Both the position numbers and the translations under genes were made by a program. 35,735 nt of DNA from DASTHS01 sp035718085 (lineage in GTDB: Bacteria > Actinomycetota > Acidimicrobiia > Acidimicrobiales > Palsa-688): positions 1 to 35,735 of the forward strand of contig DASTHS010000018.1 of assembly GCA_035718085.1 (NCBI GenBank), read 5' to 3'. The notes under the pieces were generated by a model, which was given only the letters and a program-made list of their open reading frames with translations, was not told the DNA's origin and did no database searches. Shown piece after piece: positions 7,044-13,491 of the stretch. Position 1 is the first letter of the stretch. Each line of letters begins with the position of its first letter.

Positions 7044-8197
7044 CCGCCACCGACGCGCGGCCCGCCCCGCCGCTGCTGGCACCCGGGCCCAGCCTGGCCG
7101 CCCACCTCGCCGTGCACGGCCCGCTCCCGCGGGTCGGCGCCGGGCTGGTCGACCTGGCCCGCCGGGCCGACCTCCGGGGACGTGGCGGGGCCGCGTTCCC
7201 GACCGCCACCAAGCTCGCGGCGGTCGCCGCCGCCGGGGGCGACGTGGTGGTCGCCAACGGCACCGAAGGTGAGCCCCTGTCGGGCAAGGACAAGGTGCTG
7301 CTCACCGCCAGCCCGCACCTCGTCATCGACGGCCTGCACCTCGCCGCCGCCGCCGTCGGCGCCTCCCGCCGCATCATCTGCGTCGAACGGGGCCACCCCG
7401 CCGTCGAGCGGGCCGTGCGCGCCGCCCTGGCGGAGCGTCGCGACCACAGCATCGAGGTGGTGCCCACGCCCCGCCGCTACGTGGCCGGCCAAGAGACCGC
7501 CCTGGTCGACTGGATCGACGGCGGCCCCGGTCGGCCGACCCTCGACCTGCCCTTCGTGCGCGGGGTCGGCGGCCGGCCCACGCTCGTCGACAACGTGGAG
7601 ACCCTCGCCGCCCTGGCCGTGGTGGCCCGCTGGGGCCCGGCGGGCGCCGCTCGCATGCTCGTCACCGTGGCCGGTGACGTCACCCGACCCGGTGTGCGGG
7701 AGGCCGACGTCGGCAGCCCGATCAGCGAGCTGCTCGACGCAGCCGGCGCCGTGCGGCCCAGGGCCGTGCTGGTGGGCGGCTACTTCGGCACGTGGGTGCC
7801 GGCGGCGGCGGCGCGCTCGACCCCGCTGCTCGGCGGGGTCGTCGCCGCCCTCGGCACGGACAGCTGCGCCCTGGCCGAGCTGGCCCGGGTGGCCGAGTGG
7901 TTCGCGGCCAGCAGCGCCGGGCAGTGCGGGGCGTGCACCTGGGGGCTGCGCGACCTGGCGGCGGCGACGGCGGCCACCCACGGCGGCAGCCCCGACCGGC
8001 GGGCCGTCGCCGACATCCGCCGCTGGACGGCCATGGTGCGCGGCCGGGGCGCCTGCAAGCTGCCCGACGGCGCCGCCGGGTTCCTGGCCAGCGGCATCGA
8101 GGTGTTCGCCGACGAGATCGCCGAGCACCGGGCCGGGACGTGCCGCCGCAGCGACCGGCGCCTGCTGCCGGTGCCCCCGCCGGAGCCGTTCCGGTGA
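7040..8197 (+). CDS. NuoF-like NADH-binding flavoprotein (SLBB, Fe-S domain)
   Basis: A 385-residue protein like the 51-kDa subunit of complex I (NuoF/HoxF). It has the FMN/NADH Rossmann motif GRGGAAFPTATKL (47-59), NGTEGEPLSGKDK (73-85) matching the NADEGEP segment, an SLBB-like middle region, and an iron-sulfur end domain. NuoF binds a [4Fe-4S] cluster with four Cys (CxxCxxC plus one about 40 residues on). Here the motif reads SAGQCGAC, so only C296, C299 and C339 of the four are kept and A293 replaces the first. The start ATG has AGGAGG seven bases upstream and overlaps the previous stop. It probably oxidises NAD(P)H and passes electrons to the ferredoxin and haem protein of the same operon. 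It is not part of a nuo operon. Confidence 0.9.
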   Translation: MTATDARPAPPLLAPGPSLAAHLAVHGPLPRVGAGLVDLARRADLRGRGGAAFPTATKLAAVAAAGGDVVVANGTEGEPLSGKDKVLLTASPHLVIDGLHLAAAAVGASRRIICVERGHPAVERAVRAALAERRDHSIEVVPTPRRYVAGQETALVDWIDGGPGRPTLDLPFVRGVGGRPTLVDNVETLAALAVVARWGPAGAARMLVTVAGDVTRPGVREADVGSPISELLDAAGAVRPRAVLVGGYFGTWVPAAAARSTPLLGGVVAALGTDSCALAELARVAEWFAASSAGQCGACTWGLRDLAAATAATHGGSPDRRAVADIRRWTAMVRGRGACKLPDGAAGFLASGIEVFADEIAEHRAGTCRRSDRRLLPVPPPEPFR

Positions 8198-8448
8198 GCG
8201 CCGGCCGCCTCCGGGTCGACCCGATCGCCTGCGCCGGGCACGGCATCTGCGCCGAGTTGCTCCCGGAGATGATCACGCTCGACGACTGGGGCTACCCGAT
8301 GATCGACGACCGCCCGGTGCCCGACGAGCTGCTCGCCCACGCCCGCAGGGCGGTGACGGCCTGCCCGGCGATCGCGCTGCGCCTCGACCGCCTGGCCACC
8401 GGCGGCGCTGCGCCGGTCGGCCGGCCGCCGGGGCGGCGCCCGGCCTGA
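8194..8448 (+). CDS. Small ferredoxin, probably [3Fe-4S]
   Basis: An 84-residue protein starting at a GTG that overlaps the NuoF-like stop. Cysteines C13, C19 and C57 occur in CAGHGIC and CPAIAL, the CxxHxxC...CP pattern of actinobacterial single-cluster ferredoxins. His 16 stands where a second cluster-type Cys would be, which favours a [3Fe-4S] cluster. In other settings such ferredoxins feed cytochromes P450. No P450 is present here, so its partners are more likely the NuoF-like flavoprotein and the membrane haem protein. It is the last gene of the coupled operon. The last 15 residues are a Pro/Arg-rich tail. Confidence 0.9.
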   Translation: MSAGRLRVDPIACAGHGICAELLPEMITLDDWGYPMIDDRPVPDELLAHARRAVTACPAIALRLDRLATGGAAPVGRPPGRRPA

Positions 8449-8503
8449 GGCCCCTCGCACCCGGTCCGGGCGCGGCGGGGCGGTGGGTGGTTGGATACCG
8501 GAT

Positions 8504-9061
8504 GTGACCGACCGACCGTCGACCCCGCGCATCGCCCCGCTGCCCCGCGACGAGCGCACCCCCGCCGCCCAGGGCCTGCTCGAGGGGGTCAGCGTCGCCG
8601 GGGCGGAGGCGAACATCTTCACCACCCTGGTGCGGGCGGAGGGGCTCACCCGCAAGTGGCTGCCCTTCGGCGGGAAGCTCCTGGCCGGGAAGATCCCCGC
8701 CCGTGACCGGGAGCTGCTCATCCTGCGCACGGGCTGGAACTGCCGGGCGGAGTACGAGTGGGCCCAGCACGTCGTGATCGGCCGGCGGGCCGGGCTCGGC
8801 GACGACGAGATCGCCCGGGTGCCGGCCGGGCCCGACGCCGCCGGCTGGTCCGACCACGACCGCTCCCTGCTGCGCGCCGCCGACGAACTGCACGCGGACT
8901 GGTGCATCACCGACGCCACCTGGGCTGCCATCGCCGGCCGCTACGACGAGGCGCAGATGATCGAGCTGCCGATGCTCGTGGGCCATTACCACATGGTCGC
9001 CGGCGCCCTCAACAGCCTCGGCGTGCAGCTCGACCCCGGGCTGCACGGCTTCCCGGACTGA
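8504..9061 (+). CDS. Carboxymuconolactone decarboxylase (AhpD-like) family protein
   Basis: A 185-residue all-helical protein with the family core RDRELLILRTGWNCRAEYEWAQHVVIG. C80, E83 and H89 line the usual active-site helix. The family covers gamma-carboxymuconolactone decarboxylase and AhpD-type peroxidatic proteins. This type has the C-x2-E-x5-H arrangement and not the CXXC of true AhpD, so the reaction is uncertain. The GTG at 8504 is taken as the start (MTDRPSTPRIAPL); a weak TTGGAT element sits 7 bases before it. It lies 55 bases after the ferredoxin gene and 62 before the molybdenum hydroxylase, and may belong to the same oxidative catabolic group as the latter. Confidence 0.85.
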   Translation: MTDRPSTPRIAPLPRDERTPAAQGLLEGVSVAGAEANIFTTLVRAEGLTRKWLPFGGKLLAGKIPARDRELLILRTGWNCRAEYEWAQHVVIGRRAGLGDDEIARVPAGPDAAGWSDHDRSLLRAADELHADWCITDATWAAIAGRYDEAQMIELPMLVGHYHMVAGALNSLGVQLDPGLHGFPD

Positions 9062-9110
9062 GCGGCGGCGGCCGATCCCGCCGGCCGGCACCCGGCGACA
9101 GCCCGGCAGC

Positions 9111-9116
9111 TAGGTT
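9111..9116 (+). promoter_or_regulatory. Candidate -10 box TAGGTT for the molybdenum hydroxylase gene
   Basis: TAGGTT ends 7 bases before the ATG at 9124. With no Shine-Dalgarno sequence there, the spacing predicts a leaderless mRNA. Confidence 0.5.
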
Positions 9117-9123
9117 CGCCCCC

Positions 9124-11499
9124 ATGCCTGGATCGCTGCTCGGGACCGCCGTCCGCCGCGTCGAAGACCCCGAGCTGCTGACCGGGGCGGGCACGTTCGT
9201 GGCCAACGGCGCGCCGGCCGGCACGCTGCGGGTGGCGTTCGTGCGCTCGACCGCAGCGCACGGCCGGCTGGTGTCGATCGACGTTGCCTCGGCGGCCGCC
9301 GCCCCGGGGGTGGTCGCCGTGTTCACCGCCGTCGACCTGGGCATCCGCCCCTTCCACCCCTTCATGGTGCTCAACCCGGCGTGCGCCCGGCCGCCGCTGG
9401 CCGACGGCAAGGTGCGCTTCGTCGGCGAGCCGGTGGCCGTCGTGGTCGCCGACACCGCCGCGCACGCCGCTGACGCCGCGGAACTGGTCGAGGTCGAGAT
9501 CGACCCGCTGCCTGCGGTCGTCGACCCGGAGGCCGCGCTGGCCGACGGGGCGCCGCTGCAGTTCGAGGAGCTGGGCACCAACCTGGCGGCCGGGGCTCGG
9601 GCCCCGGCCGGCCCCGACCCCCTCGCCGGGGCCGCGCACGTCGCCCGCCTGCGGATGGTCAACCAGCGCATCGCCGTGGTGCCGATGGAGGGCAACGCCG
9701 TGCTCGCCGTGCCCGGCGACGACGGCGCCGGCCACGACCTGACGGTCTGGGTGTCGACCCAGATGCCGCACGGCTTCGCCGCCAGCATCGCCCGCATCCT
9801 GCGCCTCGACGCCGACCGGCTGCGGGTCGTCGCCCCCCACGTGGGCGGCGGCTTCGGCGGCAAGGCCGGGGTCGCCGCCGAGCACGCCGTGATCGTCGCC
9901 GCCGCCCTGCGCCTCGGTCGCCCCGTGCTGTGGGTGGAGGGCCGCTCGGAGAACCTCGTGGGCATGCACGGCCGGAGCCAGGTCGAGTACGCCGAGATGG
10001 GCTTCGACGCCGACGGTCGCATCACCGGCTTGGCGCTGTCGGTCGTCGGCGATGCCGGCGCCTACGCCGGCTTCGGCGGAGCCCTCGCCATGGGGCCGAC
10101 GCGGATGATGGCCCAGGGCGTCTACGACATCCCGGCCATCCGCTACGACGTGGCCGTGGCCCTCACCAACACCTCGCCGGTGGGGGCGTTCCGGGGGGCC
10201 GGCCGACCGGAGGCCGCCGCGCTGCTCGAGCGCCTGGTCGACCTCGCCGCCGACGAGCTCGACATCGACCCCGTCGAGCTGCGTCGCCGCAACCTCCTGG
10301 CCGCCGACGCGTTCCCCTACACGACCCGCATGGGCACCACCTACGACGTGGGCGACTACCGCTTGGCCCTCGACGAGGTGGTCCGCCTCGGCGGCTACGA
10401 GGCGCTCCGGGCCGAGCAGGCAGCCCGGCGGGCCCGCGGCGACCGGCTGGCCCTCGGCATCGGCGTCGCCGTCTACGTCGAGGTCACCGCGGGCGGCGGC
10501 GGCAAGGAGTTCGGGGCGGTCACCGTCGACGACGACGGTGGCGCCACCATCCGGGTCGGCACGTCGGGCCACGGGCAGGGCCACGCCACCTCCTTCGCCA
10601 TGCTCGTCGCCGACCGCCTCGGCATCCCGATGGAGCGCATCCGCTTCGTGCAGTCCGACACCGCCGCGGTGCCCCGCGGCGGGGGCACCGGCGGGTCGCG
10701 TTCGCTGCAGATCGGCGGCAACGCCGTGCGCGCCGCCGCCGACGAGGTGTGGCAGCGCGCCCGCGACCTGGCGGCCGCCGAGCTGGAGGCCGACCCCGCC
10801 GACATCGTGGTGGTCGATGGTGTCGGCGTCGGCGTGGCCGGCGTGCCGGCCCGCTCGCTGGAGTGGGCCCAGCTCGCCGCCGCCGCCCGTCGCCAGCCCG
10901 GCGGCGAGCCACTCGCCGCCGAGGTCGACTTCGCCCAGGCGGCGGCGACGTTCCCCTTCGGCGCGCACCTGGCGGTCGTCGAGGTCGACCTGGAGACCGG
11001 AGCGGTGCGGCCCCTGCGCCATGTCGCGGTCGACGACTGTGGCCGGGTGCTCAACCCGCTGATCGTCGCCGGCCAGCAGCACGGGGGCATCGCCCAGGGC
11101 GTCGCACAGGCGCTGTGGGAGGAGGTCGTCTACGACGGCGACGGCAACCCGCTCACCGCCACGCTCGCGGACTACGGCATGCCGAGCGCCGCGGAGCTGC
11201 CGTCGTTCGAGACGAGCAACACCGAGACCCCGACGCCGCTCAACCCGATCGGCGCCAAGGGCATCGGCGAGTCGGGCACCATCGGCTCGACCCCCGCGGT
11301 GCACAACGCCGTCGTCGACGCGCTCAGCCACCTCGGGGTGCGCCACGTCGACATGCCCTGCACGCCCGAGCGGGTGTGGCGGGCGATCGCCGCCGCCGAC
11401 ACGGCGGCCCAGCCGTGGCGCCCGCCCCCCACGGTGTTCGCCACCCTGCCCGACCCGGCGGTGGCCGGCCGACCCGAGGCCGCCGACGTCGACATCTGA
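9124..11499 (+). CDS. Xanthine dehydrogenase-family molybdopterin-binding large subunit
   Basis: A 791-residue molybdenum hydroxylase large subunit: an N-terminal domain (VRRVEDPELLTGAGTFV, FVRSTAAHGRLVSIDV) followed by the Mo-cofactor domains. Motifs are GGGFGGKAG (about 241-249), GAFRGAGRPEA (354-364), GTSGHGQGHAT, GGTGGSRSLQIGG, and KGIGESGTIG with the catalytic glutamate E716. The active-site loop reads GAFRGAG and not the AYXCSFR of form I CO dehydrogenase, so this is not a true CoxL; an aldehyde or N-heterocycle hydroxylase is likelier. The FAD (CoxM-like) and [2Fe-2S] (CoxS-like) subunits that normally accompany it are not in the window. Substrate unknown; neighbours suggest aromatic or carbonyl metabolism. 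Confidence 0.93.
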   Translation: MPGSLLGTAVRRVEDPELLTGAGTFVANGAPAGTLRVAFVRSTAAHGRLVSIDVASAAAAPGVVAVFTAVDLGIRPFHPFMVLNPACARPPLADGKVRFVGEPVAVVVADTAAHAADAAELVEVEIDPLPAVVDPEAALADGAPLQFEELGTNLAAGARAPAGPDPLAGAAHVARLRMVNQRIAVVPMEGNAVLAVPGDDGAGHDLTVWVSTQMPHGFAASIARILRLDADRLRVVAPHVGGGFGGKAGVAAEHAVIVAAALRLGRPVLWVEGRSENLVGMHGRSQVEYAEMGFDADGRITGLALSVVGDAGAYAGFGGALAMGPTRMMAQGVYDIPAIRYDVAVALTNTSPVGAFRGAGRPEAAALLERLVDLAADELDIDPVELRRRNLLAADAFPYTTRMGTTYDVGDYRLALDEVVRLGGYEALRAEQAARRARGDRLALGIGVAVYVEVTAGGGGKEFGAVTVDDDGGATIRVGTSGHGQGHATSFAMLVADRLGIPMERIRFVQSDTAAVPRGGGTGGSRSLQIGGNAVRAAADEVWQRARDLAAAELEADPADIVVVDGVGVGVAGVPARSLEWAQLAAAARRQPGGEPLAAEVDFAQAAATFPFGAHLAVVEVDLETGAVRPLRHVAVDDCGRVLNPLIVAGQQHGGIAQGVAQALWEEVVYDGDGNPLTATLADYGMPSAAELPSFETSNTETPTPLNPIGAKGIGESGTIGSTPAVHNAVVDALSHLGVRHVDMPCTPERVWRAIAAADTAAQPWRPPPTVFATLPDPAVAGRPEAADVDI

Positions 11500-11548
11500 C
11501 GCGCCGGGGCGGCGATGGCGCGCCGCGGCGACCGGGCGGCCCCCCAAG

Positions 11549-11554
11549 TAGCGT
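11549..11554 (+). promoter_or_regulatory. Candidate -10 box TAGCGT for the SDR gene
   Basis: TAGCGT lies 43 bases before the GTG at 11598, predicting a leader of about 37 bases that contains the GAGGAGG site. This contrasts with the leaderless spacing seen at many other genes here. Confidence 0.4.
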
Positions 11555-11583
11555 GCCGGGCGCCGGCGGACGGCCGCACGGCA

Positions 11584-11590
11584 GAGGAGG
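11584..11590 (+). promoter_or_regulatory. Ribosome binding site GAGGAGG
   Basis: GAGGAGG lies 7 bases before the GTG at 11598 and fixes the start of the SDR gene. Confidence 0.7.
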
Positions 11591-11597
11591 GCAGGTC

Positions 11598-12356
11598 GTG
11601 GAGGTTCGACTCGACGGGAAGGTCGCCGTGGTCACGGGGGCGTCGCGGGGCATCGGCCGGGCCACGGCCCAGGCGCTGGCCGCGGCCGGGGCGAGCGTCA
11701 TGCTCACCTCGCGGAAGGCGGCCGACCTCGAGAAGGCGGTCGGGGAGATCGGTGGCGACACCGCCTTCTTCGCCGCCAACGCCGGCGACGAGGAGGCGGC
11801 CGCCGCCTGCCTCGACGCCACCCTCGAGCGCTTCGGCGCCGTCGACCTGCTGGTGAACAACGCCGCCACCAACCCCTACTACGGGCCGACGGTGGAGATC
11901 GACGCCGCCCGGGCGGCGAAGACCGCGGCCGTCAACCAGATCGCCCCCATCACCTGGACGCGGCTGGCCCGCGAGCGCGGCCTCGGCACCCGGCCGGGGG
12001 CGTCGGTGGTCAACGTGGCGTCGATCGGCGCCTTCTCGACCGAGGCCAACATCGGGTTCTACAACGCGACCAAGGCGGCGCTGGTGCTGCTCACCCGGCA
12101 GCTGGCCAGCGAGCTGGGCCCGGAGATCCGGGTCAACGCCGTCGCCCCCGGCCTGGTGGTCACCGACATGGCGAAGGCGCTGGTCGAGGCCTACGGCGAC
12201 CGCCTGGCGGCCCGCCTCCCGCTGCGCCGTCTGGGCCAGCCCGACGACATCGCCCGGGCCATCGTGTTCCTGGCATCCGACGCGGCGTCGTGGGTCACCG
12301 GCCACACCCTGGTCGTCGACGGCGGCAGCTCGGTCGCCGGCTCGTCGCTCGGCTAA
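11598..12356 (+). CDS. Short-chain dehydrogenase/reductase (SDR), classical
   Basis: A 252-residue classical SDR. It has the NAD(P) motif TGASRGIG (near residues 13-20), NNAA, and the catalytic triad S142, Y155 and K159 (YNATK). The VNAVAPGLVVTDM loop follows, and the protein ends with the VTGHTLVVDGGSS segment shared by FabG-like members. An Arg (SRK) after the second strand hints at NADPH, though this is weak. The start is set by a GAGGAGG site. It follows the molybdenum hydroxylase on the same strand after 98 bases that contain their own -10-like box. Likely oxidises or reduces a hydroxyl/keto substrate; the substrate is not readable. Confidence 0.93.
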   Translation: MEVRLDGKVAVVTGASRGIGRATAQALAAAGASVMLTSRKAADLEKAVGEIGGDTAFFAANAGDEEAAAACLDATLERFGAVDLLVNNAATNPYYGPTVEIDAARAAKTAAVNQIAPITWTRLARERGLGTRPGASVVNVASIGAFSTEANIGFYNATKAALVLLTRQLASELGPEIRVNAVAPGLVVTDMAKALVEAYGDRLAARLPLRRLGQPDDIARAIVFLASDAASWVTGHTLVVDGGSSVAGSSLG

Positions 12357-12360
12357 CGCC

Positions 12361-12561
12361 TCAGAGGTGCTTGGGCAGCCACTCCGCGAACCACACCGCC
12401 CGGTAGACGAGGTAGCCGGCCAGGCCGACGAGCATCACCTTGAAGTGCCAAGGGGCGCCCTTGGGGGGGGCGGCGATCACGGTGCCGCAGGTCGGGCACT
12501 CGCCGTGGGCGCCCATGCTGGGCGGGTTCCAGAACTTGCTGCAGCCTTCGCACCACGGCAC
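12361..12561 (-). CDS. Small zinc-ribbon membrane protein
   Basis: A 66-residue protein from a GTG at 12561 with GAGGTGA about 8 bases before it. Two Cys pairs (CEGC at 4-7, CPTC at 22-25) form a likely zinc ribbon. A single hydrophobic segment follows (about 41-59) with a short C-terminal end. It converges on the SDR gene with 4 bases between the stops. I do not recognise a named family; zinc ribbon plus one membrane helix is a common layout for small actinobacterial proteins of unknown role. Regular codon use, the ribosome binding site and the domain pattern support it as real. Confidence 0.7.
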   Translation of the reverse strand: MPWCEGCSKFWNPPSMGAHGECPTCGTVIAAPPKGAPWHFKVMLVGLAGYLVYRAVWFAEWLPKHL

Positions 12562-12659
12562 GTGCGGTCACCTCGTTCAGCCTCGCCGGCGTCCGGCCCG
12601 CCGGAGGCAGGTCGGGCGCCGGTGCGTACCCGGCACGGTACCGCCGGCACCGCCGGTCG

Positions 12660-12691
12660 CGGCCGCCGGCGGCTTGTGCCGCCGGCGGCCG
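12660..12691. repeat. Perfect 14-bp hairpin with TTGT loop
   Basis: A 14-bp perfect inverted repeat with a 4-base TTGT loop lies between the SRPBCC gene (ends 12711) and the zinc-ribbon gene (starts 12561), both on the minus strand. It is the strongest intergenic stem I see in the window. No T tract follows on either strand, so it is not a textbook intrinsic terminator; it could act with Rho, protect an mRNA end or be a protein site. Confidence 0.6.
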
Positions 12692-12710
12692 GGCGGCCCC
12701 GCCGAACGCG

Positions 12711-13175
12711 TCAGCTGGTGGCCGACTGACCGACCTCGCCGCGCCAGGCCCCGGTCTCCGTGGGCTGCGACTCGATGAACTGCTTGAAGCGCTCGAGGTC
12801 CGACTTGAGCTGGTGGCCGACGACGCCGACGGCCTCGCCGGCCTTCTCGACGAGCCCGTCGGGCTCGACGTCCATCTGCAGCATCACCCGCGTGCGCCCG
12901 TCGTCGATGCGGTGGAAGGTCACGACCCCGGCGTGGCTGGTGCCGCCGTCGGTCGTCCACGCGATGCGCTGGTCGGGCGTCTGCTCGGTGACGGTGGCGT
13001 CGAACTCGCGGGTGACGCCGCCCACCTTGGTCACCCAGTGGGTGTGGGTGTCGTCGATCTGGGTGATCTTCTCGACCCCGCCCATGAAGTGGGGGAAGCT
13101 CTCGAACTGCGTCCACTGGTTGTAGACGGTGCGCACCGGGCGCTCGACGTCGATCGACGTCTCGTGGGTGGTCAT
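12711..13175 (-). CDS. SRPBCC family protein (cyclase/dehydrase, COQ10-like)
   Basis: A 154-residue protein of the polyketide cyclase/dehydrase type. It opens with a strand MTTHETSIDVERPVRTVYNQW, then FESFPHFMGGVEKITQIDD, a beta-sheet with WVTKVGGVTREFDATV and ITWT-like strands, and a long C-terminal helix (QLKSDLERFKQFIESQ). The FPHFM motif near residues 27-31 is typical of this group. The start ATG is preceded by GAGGAGA at 8-9 bases. Actinobacteria often carry these beside stress or membrane genes; the ligand is unknown. It stands alone as a transcription unit as far as I can see. Confidence 0.88.
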   Translation of the reverse strand: MTTHETSIDVERPVRTVYNQWTQFESFPHFMGGVEKITQIDDTHTHWVTKVGGVTREFDATVTEQTPDQRIAWTTDGGTSHAGVVTFHRIDDGRTRVMLQMDVEPDGLVEKAGEAVGVVGHQLKSDLERFKQFIESQPTETGAWRGEVGQSATS

Positions 13176-13231
13176 CGCGGATCTCCTCGTTGGTCTTTTG
13201 CGCTGTTTGGCTGGGGTTTACCCAGGGGTGG

Positions 13232-13432
13232 TCAGCGGTACTCGTCGGCCTGGTCGGCGGGCAGCTCGTCGCGGGCGGAGGGCATGCCCTTGCCGGCCGA
13301 CGGGCCGAGGGCGGCGCCGCCGGCGGCGGCCTCCGGCTCGATGCGGTCGGTCACCACCTCGGTCGACTCGGGGGCCACCTTGTCGAGGTCGGCGGGCTCG
13401 GCCGGGGTGAGCTGGTCGCGGTCTTTGGGCAT
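13232..13432 (-). CDS. Small acidic, probably disordered protein
   Basis: A 66-residue hydrophilic protein rich in Asp, Glu, Ala and Pro, with no Cys, no hydrophobic segment and no recognised domain. A TATCGG sequence sits 6 bases before its ATG (complement 13439-13444), the spacing of a leaderless -10 but lacking the final T. It is divergent from the Ser/Thr kinase gene, 59 bases apart. The reading frame holds normal GC-rich codon use. It may be a stress or regulatory protein, or a spurious frame; no homology can be claimed by eye. Confidence 0.5.
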   Translation of the reverse strand: MPKDRDQLTPAEPADLDKVAPESTEVVTDRIEPEAAAGGAALGPSAGKGMPSARDELPADQADEYR

Positions 13433-13478
13433 GCGCGTCCGATACCCGCCCGGGCCGCCGCCGATGCCTCGCCGCCGG

Positions 13479-13484
13479 TAGGGT
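13479..13484 (+). promoter_or_regulatory. Candidate -10 box TAGGGT for the Ser/Thr kinase gene
   Basis: TAGGGT ends 7 bases before the GTG at 13492 and there is no Shine-Dalgarno sequence, predicting a leaderless transcript. Confidence 0.5.
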
Positions 13485-13491
13485 CGGGCCG

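Noticed and set aside
7040..8197. Part of a complex I (nuo) operon
   Set aside because: No other nuo gene is present; neighbours are ApbE, a haem membrane protein and a ferredoxin, and the protein lacks one cluster cysteine.
9124..11499. Annotation as carbon monoxide dehydrogenase large subunit (CoxL)
   Set aside because: The active-site loop is GAFRGAG, not the AYXCSFR of form I CO dehydrogenase, and no CoxM/CoxS genes are near.
8986..11547. 853-codon open frame on the minus strand
   Set aside because: It lies opposite the molybdenum hydroxylase gene, has no recognisable motif and is only a GC-rich shadow.
12660..12691. Intrinsic (Rho-independent) terminator
   Set aside because: No T tract follows on either strand, so I list it only as a hairpin.
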